Assembly: GCA_014240055.1 (NCBI GenBank)
Contig: JAAZXP010000004.1
Location: forward strand, 1-50,364
Direction: 5' to 3'
Origin: Methanobacteriota archaeon
GTDB lineage: Archaea; Thermoplasmatota; Poseidoniia; MGIII; CG-Epi1
Length of the DNA: 50,364 bases
In this document: positions 7,104-15,571 of the stretch, one piece after another
Position numbering within the stretch: the first letter of the stretch is position 1
Layout of the letters: each line of letters begins with the position of its first letter
The notes under the pieces: generated by a model
Seen by the model: only the letters and a program-made list of their open reading frames with translations
Databases searched by the model: none
Told to the model about the DNA's origin: nothing
Position numbers and translations under genes: made by a program

Positions 7104-9367
7104 TATTCTTCCTCCTCAGCAACTTTTAGAGTTGGTATTTCTGTAAAACTATTGTGTGGTGGTGGTGATGAGGTAGCCCATTCCAAAGACCATCCATCCC
7201 AAGGATCGTCACCAGCTTCTTCACCATTTTTATAAGAATAAAATACATTATAAACAAAAATTAGTTGTGCTAGTCCAAATATCATTGCAGCTATAGATAT
7301 GAATTCATTCATATCAGTTAAAGCAGCATCATATGTTGCATATCGTCTTGGCATTCCAGATAATCCAACATTGTGCATGGGATAGAATGCAGCATTAAAG
7401 AAAATAAAAGACATTGCAAAATGGAAAAGTCCCAATTTTTCATTCATCATCTTTCCGGTCATCTTAGGGAACCAGTAATAGACTCCTCCAATGAATGAGA
7501 ATATTGTTCCTCCTACCAATACATAGTGAAAGTGAGCAACTACAAAATATCCGTCATGTAGTGCAATATCTATAGGTATTGAAGCTAAAACAATACCAGT
7601 AATACCTCCAATAGTAAACGTAATAACAGTTCCTAAAGCAAATACCATTGGTGTTTTCAATACAATGGACCCCCCCGTCATTGTGGCTAACCAATTGAAA
7701 ATCTTTATGCCCGTCGGCACCGCTACAAGCATTGTAGTCAGCATAACTATGAATCTGAAGAGCGGATCAGCTCCAGTTGTAAACATGTGGTGGCCATATA
7801 CAATAAAGGAAATAATTCCAATTGTTGCCATAGCATAAACCATTGAAGTATATCCAAAAATTGGTCTCCGGGAGAATGTAGTAATAATCTCAGAAAGAAC
7901 TCCAAATGCAGGTAAAATAACGATATAAACTTCAGGATGTCCAAAGTACCAAAATAAATGTTGCCATAATATTGGATCTGCACCAGCCTCTACATTGAAA
8001 TATAAAGTTCCAAATGTTCGGTCTGCCATCAATAAAATAAGTGCGACAGTAAAAACAGGAATAGAGAGCAATAGTAAGAATACTGTAATCAAAATTGACC
8101 ATGCGAAAAGCGGTAGCCTCATCATTGTGACACCAGGTGCTCTCATGCGAAGCATAGTTACCAAGAAATTAATTGCAGTTAATGTTGAGGAAGCACCCAA
8201 CATAATTTGTCCAACGACCCAGAAATCAGTACCTGGTGTAGTTGCAGTATCACCAGAAGAGTAAGGTGTATATCCAGTCCATCCAACATCTCCAGCTCCA
8301 CCTGTAAAGTATCCCATGTATATGACTATACCACCAGTTGGGAGTAACCAATAACTTAGTGCATTTAGTCTTGGAAATGCTAAGTCACGGGCGCCAATTT
8401 GAAGCGGAATCAAGTAATTTGCAAATCCAAAAATAATAGGCATGGCAGCCATGAAAATCATGGTTGTTCCATGCATAGTAAATGTCGAATTATATTCTTC
8501 ATAAGTTAGGAAATCACCATCTACTCTAGGTTCCATTAGTTGCCATCGAATTAAAAGCCCTAAAATACCACCAATAAAGAACCAAGCAAAACCAGTACAA
8601 ATATACATAATTCCGACATATTTGTGGTCTGTAGTTGTTAGCCAAGGATAGATTGATTTCCAGTATCCTTTCAAGACATCTTCAAATCCTTGATCTTTGG
8701 TAACCATTTGGTTTCCGATTACGACTACGCTTAGAGTAACTGCAATTATTGCAAATGCATAAATTAATTTTTGAGGGCCAGATAAATCTTCATTTGCTTC
8801 AATTTCAATTACTGCGTTTACTCCATACAGAGTTATAGCTTGTTTATTCCAATAATCATTTTGAGCTCCATCACCAGCGCCACTAACTGAATTACCATAT
8901 GCTACAAACTGTACTGATACATCGTCTTCACTTGGTGCAGTCCATTCAAAGGTCCATCCTCTGTAGTCATTACCTTCCGTAGTATGTGTTAAGTGTGTAA
9001 ATCCAAATGGTTTTTGAACAAAAGTGTCATTTGCGATAGGTGCCAGTTCACCATCACTAGCAGTTACAAAGAATCCACCTTGATTTTCACCTTCGGAGAG
9101 ATCATTAGGACCTCCAGAGATATTCAAGGTAATTGTGTAAGTTTCTCCACTTGTAAAGTTTTCAGGAAGAGTTAGGTTAACTATTACACTAGATGTCATA
9201 TCATTATTGGTATTGTGACAAGTACATCCATTAGCAATTACAGTTTCTGTAGTATTTTGATCAGTAATACCTGTAGGCAACCCATTTCCTGTAGGGAATG
9301 CAGTAATGGCAATTAGAATAGCAATTAAGAATCCAATACTTAATTTTCTTAGATTTTTATTAATCAT
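7103..9367 (-). CDS. coxA: Cytochrome c oxidase subunit I with N-terminal extracytoplasmic CxCH domain
   Basis: Catalytic subunit that reduces O2 to water and pumps protons. Core landmarks: low-spin haem ligand H299 (TMHGTTMIF), D-channel entry D328 (RDLAFPRLN), G-H477-P-E479-VY481 (type A1 signature with CuB His and cross-linked Tyr), the HH pair at 526-527, K-channel K555, and haem ligands H612 and H614 (VAHFHYVL). Unusually, ~200 residues precede this core: a signal peptide (~8-24), a beta-rich domain (~45-185) with NGC48-T-C50-H51 resembling choice-of-anchor V/Reeler-like domains, and an extra membrane helix (~199-221) before the core begins near 240. The extension's function is unknown. 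Its start overlaps coxII by 4 nt (ATGA). Confidence 0.95.
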   Translation of the reverse strand: MINKNLRKLSIGFLIAILIAITAFPTGNGLPTGITDQNTTETVIANGCTCHNTNNDMTSSVIVNLTLPENFTSGETYTITLNISGGPNDLSEGENQGGFFVTASDGELAPIANDTFVQKPFGFTHLTHTTEGNDYRGWTFEWTAPSEDDVSVQFVAYGNSVSGAGDGAQNDYWNKQAITLYGVNAVIEIEANEDLSGPQKLIYAFAIIAVTLSVVVIGNQMVTKDQGFEDVLKGYWKSIYPWLTTTDHKYVGIMYICTGFAWFFIGGILGLLIRWQLMEPRVDGDFLTYEEYNSTFTMHGTTMIFMAAMPIIFGFANYLIPLQIGARDLAFPRLNALSYWLLPTGGIVIYMGYFTGGAGDVGWTGYTPYSSGDTATTPGTDFWVVGQIMLGASSTLTAINFLVTMLRMRAPGVTMMRLPLFAWSILITVFLLLLSIPVFTVALILLMADRTFGTLYFNVEAGADPILWQHLFWYFGHPEVYIVILPAFGVLSEIITTFSRRPIFGYTSMVYAMATIGIISFIVYGHHMFTTGADPLFRFIVMLTTMLVAVPTGIKIFNWLATMTGGSIVLKTPMVFALGTVITFTIGGITGIVLASIPIDIALHDGYFVVAHFHYVLVGGTIFSFIGGVYYWFPKMTGKMMNEKLGLFHFAMSFIFFNAAFYPMHNVGLSGMPRRYATYDAALTDMNEFISIAAMIFGLAQLIFVYNVFYSYKNGEEAGDDPWDGWSLEWATSSPPPHNSFTEIPTLKVAEEEE

Positions 9368-10098
9368 GCAGTCTCCGTAATGTATAGTTTAGCTAACATT
9401 TGTGAGTGGCTTTTTCCACACATTTCAGCACAATATATGTTGTATTCACCAGGACTGACAGTTCCAGTATCTAACCATGCTAAAGTTTGTAAATTAGGAA
9501 CAACGTCTTGCTTAATTCCAATTTCTACAATATAAAACGCATGTAGTACGTCTTCAGAATTTATATTAAATCTAACAATACTATTATGAGGTATTTCTAA
9601 ACAATTATAGGTAATTTGCATATTTTGCATTGGATTTCCGTCTTGGTCAACTCCACCACATTTAGTAAATTCAGAAGGCATAGTATAATTTGAAGGCATT
9701 TCAAAAATCCACTGCCATTGTACTGCAAGAACTTCGACAGTCACATCAGTATCTTCTTCATCAGGTACATCCCACAAATAATTTAGAGGCGCTAAAGAGA
9801 TGATAGTAAGCCAAGTAACTAAAAGTAAAGGTGCAATAGTCCATGCTAATTCTATTACTGTATTTCCTCGTTCATGAGGGAAAACACCAGCTTCGAGAGC
9901 ATCTTTTGGATCAGGGTCACCGTCATTACGTCTAAAATAAACTAAATTATAGAAAAGCCAAGTAATTACGAGCAATCCTACAATTACCGACCAAATAAAC
10001 ATCTGCCATACAACTCCTCCAAAACCGCTACTAGTTCCTCCAAAGCTATTCCACATCGAGGGATTATCGAAAAAAATCAGGTCTTCGAGTAGTGACAT
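9364..10098 (-). CDS. coxB: Cytochrome c oxidase subunit II (CuA)
   Basis: 244 residues: two N-terminal membrane helices (~33-52, ~86-104), then a cupredoxin domain facing outside. All CuA ligands are present: H186 (VLHAFYI), C223, E225, C227, H231 and M234 in YCAEMCGKSHSQM. The aromatic electron-entry patch is VQWQWIFEMP. It accepts electrons from a soluble donor (cytochrome c or a blue copper protein) and passes them to haem a. No c-type haem domain is attached. GAGGAAAT precedes the ATG. A 64-nt gap separates it from ctaB and contains a weak TATA-like CCTAAATATGG (rc of 10128-10138), so a secondary promoter is possible. Confidence 0.95.
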   Translation of the reverse strand: MSLLEDLIFFDNPSMWNSFGGTSSGFGGVVWQMFIWSVIVGLLVITWLFYNLVYFRRNDGDPDPKDALEAGVFPHERGNTVIELAWTIAPLLLVTWLTIISLAPLNYLWDVPDEEDTDVTVEVLAVQWQWIFEMPSNYTMPSEFTKCGGVDQDGNPMQNMQITYNCLEIPHNSIVRFNINSEDVLHAFYIVEIGIKQDVVPNLQTLAWLDTGTVSPGEYNIYCAEMCGKSHSQMLAKLYITETA

Positions 10099-10162
10099 TT
10101 TATTTCCTCAAGAAAGTAAAGTATTTTCCATATTTAGGATGGGTTAATTAAAGCTGATTACT

Positions 10163-11077
10163 TTACAACTCAATCAAATAGGCCGAATCAATAACTAGAC
10201 AGATAAACAAAGAATATAGATAGATATTTGAAAACTTAAATAGATCCCAAGCATCATTTTCAGACTTAGTTTTACGTAATGAAAATGCACAATAGGTAAA
10301 ATAACCGGAAAGAAGCATTCCTGTAATTAAGAAAAACACACCTGTATTTCCATAAAATGAAATAATTAAAGTAGTTGCAATCAGTGATGTAGTATATGCA
10401 GCAATATGATTCCTAGTAACATCTTCGCCTTTTACTACTGGAAGCATTGGAACACCAGCTTCTCCATAATCCTTTCTTTTAGAAAGTGTAAGAGACCAAA
10501 AATGTGGTGGGGTCCACATGAATATAATTAAAACCATTAACCAAGGCAATATTGCTTCTGTTTGTCCCGATGCAGCAACCCAACCAATTGCTGGAGGTGT
10601 TGAACCGGCAAGACCTCCAATCACAATATTGTGAGGAGTTCTTCTTTTGAGAAGCATAGTATAGATAAATACATAGAAAAAGGCACTAAATGCAGTAATC
10701 ATTCCCGCTTCTTTATGGCTTAGAAATGTAACTAAACCAATTCCGCTTGCACAAATTAAAAGTCCAAAAGTGAGGGCGTGATTTGGAGAAATGTATCCTG
10801 AGGGAATTGGTCTTTTTTCTGTTCTTTCCATTAAAGGATCAATATCTCTTTCATACCACATATTGATAGCCATAGAACCGCCACTAGCAAGAGAGCCTCC
10901 TAAAAGTACAATAAGAGAAGTCCAAATACTATCTAGAATAGTTCTTCCATTATCATATCCCTCTCTTAAATCATAAACTAAAACACCACAGATAGCTGTA
11001 GCTTGTAGAAGAACTACTACTCGGGGTTTCATTAGAATCCAGTAGATTTTTAGCAAAGAAGGTCTAGTTTGTGACAT
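10163..11077 (-). CDS. ctaB: Protohaem IX farnesyltransferase (haem O synthase)
   Basis: UbiA-superfamily prenyltransferase that converts haem B to haem O, the first step towards haem A for the oxidase encoded downstream. 304 residues with about eight or nine membrane helices. The Mg-diphosphate binding motif is clear in NMWYERDIDPLMERTEKRP (the N-x3-D-x2-M-x-RT-x2-RP pattern). The second conserved loop follows with TPHN, PPAIGW, and WTPPHFWSL then YGEAGVPMLPVV. Its start lies inside the end of ctaA (14-nt overlap), so the two haem-modifying enzymes are co-expressed. Confidence 0.95.
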   Translation of the reverse strand: MSQTRPSLLKIYWILMKPRVVVLLQATAICGVLVYDLREGYDNGRTILDSIWTSLIVLLGGSLASGGSMAINMWYERDIDPLMERTEKRPIPSGYISPNHALTFGLLICASGIGLVTFLSHKEAGMITAFSAFFYVFIYTMLLKRRTPHNIVIGGLAGSTPPAIGWVAASGQTEAILPWLMVLIIFMWTPPHFWSLTLSKRKDYGEAGVPMLPVVKGEDVTRNHIAAYTTSLIATTLIISFYGNTGVFFLITGMLLSGYFTYCAFSLRKTKSENDAWDLFKFSNIYLYSLFICLVIDSAYLIEL

Positions 11078-12098
11078 TTTTCTCCTTTATTGAGATATTG
11101 ATTAGCAAATGAGTAGTTGCTAGAGTAAGAAAGACACATACGCCAACAAGTAGATGCATAAGTGAAAGCCACCCAAGGAAGCTTCCATCAACAGCTGTAA
11201 CAACATATAACCCTCCTAAAATAATATTCACAAAGTAAATTATTCCTGCAGTTTTAAGCATAGTTCTGACTATTGATTTTGAATTATTAAACTCTTTGTT
11301 TGCTTTTCTCTCTAAGTACAATAGCAATCCGCCCACGATCACGGCTGAGACTCTATGTCCATAATTCAGCATAATTCCGAATTGTTCTAATGTAGGCAGA
11401 ATTGAGCTTTGACACAACGGCCATCCTTTGTAAAATCCAATATCACAGGCAGCTCTATGGTAGCTTGTTGACAAGTACGCACCTATCATTAGCTGCACGA
11501 GAACTATGATACACATATACCAAATATATTTTGCTAATCTTTCGCTGATTTTATCAACACGTAATTTGTCAGGCAACCCCTCCTGTTTTTCCCACCATGC
11601 AAAGCCAACAGTAAGCAACGACACAGTAAATATTAGGGCCATGAATAAATGGAGTGATACAGTCCAGGGTGCGTTATCTAGATCAACAGTTACGTAACCT
11701 AGTACGGCTTGCATTATCAGGAACACACTAGATACAAAATGTATTCTGTAAACTTTATTTCCTATTTTATCTCTAAGTGACCAAGCAGTGTAATGGCTGT
11801 ACGCAACTAAAATCCCTATTATTCCAACTAGGCCTCTATGTGCCCATTCAGTAAAAATTTGGTAGGTTGTGTATCTGTGAGTTCCTCCTCGAGAATCTAC
11901 TTCGTCTGGGTTTTCTTCCCACCATTCACCTTGTTCTTCAGGTGTTATATCGAAGCCCCAGGTACCAAAGCATGTTGGCCAATCAGGACAACTTTCTCCA
12001 GCTCCACTAATTCGAATCCATCCTCCTGTAGTTATAATCAAAAAGGCAATCAGAGCCAATCCGAATGGAATCAAATGTGAGCGATACCACGGAGTCAT
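11064..12098 (-). CDS. ctaA: Haem A synthase (CtaA/COX15 family)
   Basis: Membrane monooxygenase-like enzyme oxidising the C8 methyl of haem O to give haem A. 344 residues, about eight membrane helices. Family features: GGWIRISGAGESCPDWP with the loop Cys pair C37/C43, the essential E84-x-x-H87-R in TEWAHRGLVG, a second loop Cys pair (RAACDIG... WPLCQSS), and further conserved His in YGHR. It is the first gene of the oxidase operon. A TATA-like CTATAAAG (rc of 12121-12128) lies about 26 bp upstream of the ATG, pointing to a leaderless operon transcript; this intergenic space is shared with the divergent lectin-protein promoter. Confidence 0.94.
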   Translation of the reverse strand: MTPWYRSHLIPFGLALIAFLIITTGGWIRISGAGESCPDWPTCFGTWGFDITPEEQGEWWEENPDEVDSRGGTHRYTTYQIFTEWAHRGLVGIIGILVAYSHYTAWSLRDKIGNKVYRIHFVSSVFLIMQAVLGYVTVDLDNAPWTVSLHLFMALIFTVSLLTVGFAWWEKQEGLPDKLRVDKISERLAKYIWYMCIIVLVQLMIGAYLSTSYHRAACDIGFYKGWPLCQSSILPTLEQFGIMLNYGHRVSAVIVGGLLLYLERKANKEFNNSKSIVRTMLKTAGIIYFVNIILGGLYVVTAVDGSFLGWLSLMHLLVGVCVFLTLATTHLLINISIKEKNVTN

Positions 12099-12120
12099 GT
12101 CGTTGAGGAAATCACAGGGT

Positions 12121-12128
12121 CTTTATAG
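12121..12128 (-). promoter_or_regulatory. TATA-like box of the ctaA-cox operon
   Basis: CTATAAAG on the minus strand, centred about 26 bp upstream of the ctaA ATG. This is the position expected for an archaeal TATA box with transcription starting at or near the start codon. Identified by eye only. Confidence 0.5.
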
Positions 12129-12187
12129 TTGCGTTCGAAATCACTCGTTATGGTAAATAAAAGAGATAATTAGTGATTTAGATAAAC

Positions 12188-12195
12188 ATAAATAC
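12188..12195 (+). promoter_or_regulatory. TATA-like box of the lectin-domain surface protein gene
   Basis: ATAAATAC centred about 25 bp before the ATG at 12216, fitting leaderless archaeal transcription. Divergent from the ctaA promoter within a 117-bp intergenic region. Identified by eye only. Confidence 0.4.
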
Positions 12196-12215
12196 TGCCT
12201 CACTAACACAAGATT

Positions 12216-14027
12216 ATGTTCAGAAAGGCATTAGCACTGAGCTTGTTCGTCTCTCTTGTTTTGAGTGGCATATTCTTTTCACCAGCTTATAAAGCAGAAG
12301 AAGAAGAATTTTATGAAGATCAACCATATCTGCATTATGAATTGCGTATTCATGAGTTAGATACTAAGTCTATAAATGAGGAAGATAGCAATGATTTTAG
12401 TGGTTCAGTTTACATGCGTAGAGAATACTCTTCTGAAGAATCTAAAAATTTTAGAGAGTTATTGATAAAAAGTTATAAAATTTCTATTTTAGATGAAGAA
12501 TATATACAGAATATTAATTCAATTCTAACTTCTGTTGAAGAAGGAACAATGGATGCAGAGAAGGGCATAGATGACATTTCTAATCTAACTACAACATATG
12601 ATGGTAAAGCAAAGACTTTCTTGGATTATGAGATTACAACTAGTGAAATGGTTACACTAGATATGATAACGTGGGTCAGAGAAAATTTTGTTATGGAATC
12701 TACAGTTGATGAGATTCCCCGTGGTGTAATTTCTATGCGCATTGAAAACATAAATGAGACGCTAGATAGTGAAGGTGATATTGCTGAAAAAATTAATGAC
12801 ATTGAATATGAGATAACCAAAGAACATTATCATAGAGAAACAACAATCAATGGAGGTCCATTGTTAGAGATAAACGGTGTTCAAGCAGTGTGGTCTAATT
12901 GGGAACTTGAAAGTGTAGGTCCAACATCTCATTTGCTTGGCGGAGTTTCTTCTCAAAATGACAACCGTCTTTGGATTGGACAATGGATGCACATTGAATT
13001 TCCTAATGCAACACATACTTCTGGTAATCACACATTAAAATTTGAGTGGGCAGACGAAGACTTTAAAGGAAAAGAAACTAGTTTCCATGTAGGTTTAGGA
13101 TATGGTGAAGTTTTCACCAATATAACTACGAATGGGAATGATATTTACAGAGATGATTTTGAATCAGATTGGTTTAGTTTTTATTCGGACAACAATACAG
13201 TGGGCTCTTTCAGTGCAAATTTTGGACCCGGATATCCTGACTTTGAGACTTATAGTTGGCAAGAAGCTGTAGACTACGCTTCAACGCTCACTTATAATGG
13301 CGTCAATGGACATCTTGCAACAATAACTACTCAGGAAGAAGCTGATTTGATATATTCATTATTAGATGGAAGCTCATATTGGCTTGGTGGTTTTCATAAT
13401 ATGTCAAATCCAGATTATTTAGAACCATCCAATGGCTGGGAGTGGATAACTGGCGAACCTTTCAGTCAGGAATTCTGGGGCGATGGTGAACCTAATGAAG
13501 CTGGACCTGAAGATTGTCTTGAGGTCTGGGGCTTTGATAAATTTTTGAATGATAATCGCTGCCATATTGGATGGATGGGATTAGTCGTTGAATATGAAAT
13601 GACTAATGGTTCTAATCATTATGAAGCATATGTTCCAATGTGGAATTGGGATATGGAGAATGAAACGGATGTATTCTCAATGGTTATGGCAATGCCTCTC
13701 AGTGACGAGGAAAGAAATGAAATTTTGAAAGAGCAAGGTGATCCAGATGCGGATGATGATGGAATCGTGGATATTTTTGATGAAGACGATGATAATGATG
13801 GAATTGCTGATGATAATGATATGGATGATGATAATGACGGAATTGATGATGAGAATGACCGTTGTTCAGGAACTAAGAGTGGAGAGGCTGTTGATGAAGA
13901 TGGTTGCTCAGCATCTCAAATAATTGGAGAACTAAGCGATGAGGAAGGTGGCCTTCCTGGTTTTAGTTTTATTGTATCAATCATTGCAGTTTTAGGCTTA
14001 GCTATATTACGTAAGCCAAGACTGTAA
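12216..14027 (+). CDS. Cell-surface protein with C-type lectin domain, acidic Asp repeats and C-terminal anchor
   Basis: 603 residues. A signal peptide (~1-27) leads into a ~300-residue domain I do not recognise. Residues ~336-462 form a C-type lectin-like domain: QEAVDYASTL, GHLATITTQEEADLI, SYWLGGF, GWEWITGEP, the sugar/Ca motif GEPNEA, and a WND-like NDNRCH with Cys. EPN in animal lectins goes with mannose-type sugars, so glycan binding is plausible. Residues ~507-548 are thrombospondin-3-like Asp-rich calcium repeats (DADDDGIVDIFD, DDNDGIADDND). The end is GLPGFSFIVSII, a hydrophobic helix and RKPRL, resembling an archaeosortase-type (PGF-CTERM-like) tail. Probably attached to the outer surface, where it may bind polysaccharide. 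Confidence 0.8.
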   Translation: MFRKALALSLFVSLVLSGIFFSPAYKAEEEEFYEDQPYLHYELRIHELDTKSINEEDSNDFSGSVYMRREYSSEESKNFRELLIKSYKISILDEEYIQNINSILTSVEEGTMDAEKGIDDISNLTTTYDGKAKTFLDYEITTSEMVTLDMITWVRENFVMESTVDEIPRGVISMRIENINETLDSEGDIAEKINDIEYEITKEHYHRETTINGGPLLEINGVQAVWSNWELESVGPTSHLLGGVSSQNDNRLWIGQWMHIEFPNATHTSGNHTLKFEWADEDFKGKETSFHVGLGYGEVFTNITTNGNDIYRDDFESDWFSFYSDNNTVGSFSANFGPGYPDFETYSWQEAVDYASTLTYNGVNGHLATITTQEEADLIYSLLDGSSYWLGGFHNMSNPDYLEPSNGWEWITGEPFSQEFWGDGEPNEAGPEDCLEVWGFDKFLNDNRCHIGWMGLVVEYEMTNGSNHYEAYVPMWNWDMENETDVFSMVMAMPLSDEERNEILKEQGDPDADDDGIVDIFDEDDDNDGIADDNDMDDDNDGIDDENDRCSGTKSGEAVDEDGCSASQIIGELSDEEGGLPGFSFIVSIIAVLGLAILRKPRL

Positions 14028-14032
14028 GCATC

Positions 14033-15445
14033 ATGCCTAATTCAGTAGATTTAGACAAAATATCAGAATTTGTAGACGAATGGTGGGACAAATCAGTCAT
14101 GCCAAGTCTTTGTGAGTTTGTTGAAATACCTGCCTTATCTCCCTCTTTTGATTCGGATTGGGAAGCTAATGGTTACTTAGATGCAGCAATTAACACATTT
14201 ATTGCTTGGACTCGTAGTTTGCCATTAAAGGGGCTTAGTCTTTCAGTTCATAAATTGAAAAACCGTTCACCTATCTTACTTGTCAAAATTGATGGAGATG
14301 CAGATGGAGAAGTTTTATTTTATTCACACTTAGATAAACAACCTGAAGCAAGTGGATGGTCTGAAGGAAAAGGACCTTGGAAACCAGTTATAGAAGATGG
14401 GTGGTTATTTGGTAGAGGGAGTGTTGATGATGGATATGGTGGTTATGCAGGGGTTTTGTCTATTTTGGCATTACAAGATCAAGGTATTTCTCATCCCACT
14501 TGTCGTTTTTTAATTGAAACGGGTGAGGAAAGCGGCTCTCCAGATTTATCATTTTATTTAGATGAATTAGAATCGGTTTTAGGAGTTCCAGATTTAGTAG
14601 TTGTATTAGATACAGGAGGAATTGATTATGATCGATTATGGGTTACTGAAAGTTTGCGTGGTATTGTCGCAGGCACTTTATCTGTAAAAGTATCTTCAGT
14701 AGGTGTTCATTCAGGGCATGGTAGTGGAGTTATGCCTTCTTCATTTCGCTTAGCCAGGCAATTGTTGTCAAGAATTGAAGATGAAAATACAGGTGAAATA
14801 AAACCAGAGTGGTTACACATAGACATTACTGACAAAATGAGAGAACAAGCAACCAAAATTATTGATATGGATTCAAATGCAGTAGATGATTTCCCATTAT
14901 TAGAAGGTGTTGAAAAACAGGTTAATGATCCACTTGATATTTTCTTAACTATGAATCTGTCACCAAGTTTGTCTATTATTGGAGCTGATGGGATTCCTTC
15001 TATACAAGATGCAGGAAATGTTTTGAGAACTAATACAGATCTTAAAATTTCAATACGGACACCTCCAGGAATAAGTGCAGAAGATGTTGCAGTCAAAGTT
15101 CAAAAATTACTTGAAGAAAATCCACCAAACGGAGCTCATGTTTCAGCAGAAATGACTGAAGTGGCAGATGGCTTTCTATCACCAGAATTGCCAGAAAAAT
15201 TATCTGAGATGCTAGAGGTCGCAGGGGAAAAATTTTACGGGAATAAGCCGATGTCTTTGTTTATTGGAGGGACAATACCAGTTATGGCTATGCTTCAATC
15301 TAGATATCCTGATTCTAAATTTATCATTACTGGGGCTGGAGGGCCGGGCGGTAATGCACATGGACCGGATGAAAAATTACATATTGGTACTGCAAAGAAA
15401 GTAACGATGTGTATGGCTGCAGCAGTTTCTAAAGCAATACGTTAA
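14033..15445 (+). CDS. M20-family metallopeptidase (dipeptidase/carboxypeptidase-like)
   Basis: Zinc-dependent exo-peptidase of the M20 family, closest in feel to CNDP-type dipeptidases. The metal and catalytic positions are visible: H99 and D101 in YSHLDKQP, bridging D132 in FGRGSVDDGYGG, and the E165-E166 pair in IETGEESGSP. Further metal ligands would include D192-region VVVLDTGG and the C-terminal GGPGGNAHGPDE His. The lid domain starts near VSSVGVHSGHGSG. The 470-residue length is normal. No signal peptide, so cytoplasmic: likely trims imported di- or oligopeptides. It begins 5 nt after the lectin-protein gene. Confidence 0.88.
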   Translation: MPNSVDLDKISEFVDEWWDKSVMPSLCEFVEIPALSPSFDSDWEANGYLDAAINTFIAWTRSLPLKGLSLSVHKLKNRSPILLVKIDGDADGEVLFYSHLDKQPEASGWSEGKGPWKPVIEDGWLFGRGSVDDGYGGYAGVLSILALQDQGISHPTCRFLIETGEESGSPDLSFYLDELESVLGVPDLVVVLDTGGIDYDRLWVTESLRGIVAGTLSVKVSSVGVHSGHGSGVMPSSFRLARQLLSRIEDENTGEIKPEWLHIDITDKMREQATKIIDMDSNAVDDFPLLEGVEKQVNDPLDIFLTMNLSPSLSIIGADGIPSIQDAGNVLRTNTDLKISIRTPPGISAEDVAVKVQKLLEENPPNGAHVSAEMTEVADGFLSPELPEKLSEMLEVAGEKFYGNKPMSLFIGGTIPVMAMLQSRYPDSKFIITGAGGPGGNAHGPDEKLHIGTAKKVTMCMAAAVSKAIR

Positions 15446-15541
15446 TAAGCGAACTGAATCGCCTATTAAAATATAGTAATAAGTACTATTTTGTTCTCTT
15501 AAATACTTTTATTGCCGTATTTATGATGGTCTGATAATAAC

Positions 15542-15549
15542 TATATATA
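15542..15549 (+). promoter_or_regulatory. TATA box of the 1383-residue surface protein gene
   Basis: TATATATA centred 26-27 bp upstream of the ATG at 15572, a textbook archaeal TATA position for a leaderless transcript. The 126-bp intergenic region otherwise shows only AT-rich sequence. Confidence 0.6.
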
Positions 15550-15571
15550 GCAATTTCGACAAACCTGAAAT

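Noticed and set aside
9220..9240. c-type haem site in the subunit I N-terminal extension
   Set aside because: The motif is C-T-C-H, with one residue between the Cys, not CxxCH.
13738..13923. GAT-rich repeated DNA at the end of the lectin gene as a microsatellite or repeat element
   Set aside because: The repetition follows the Asp-rich calcium-repeat protein sequence and stays in frame.
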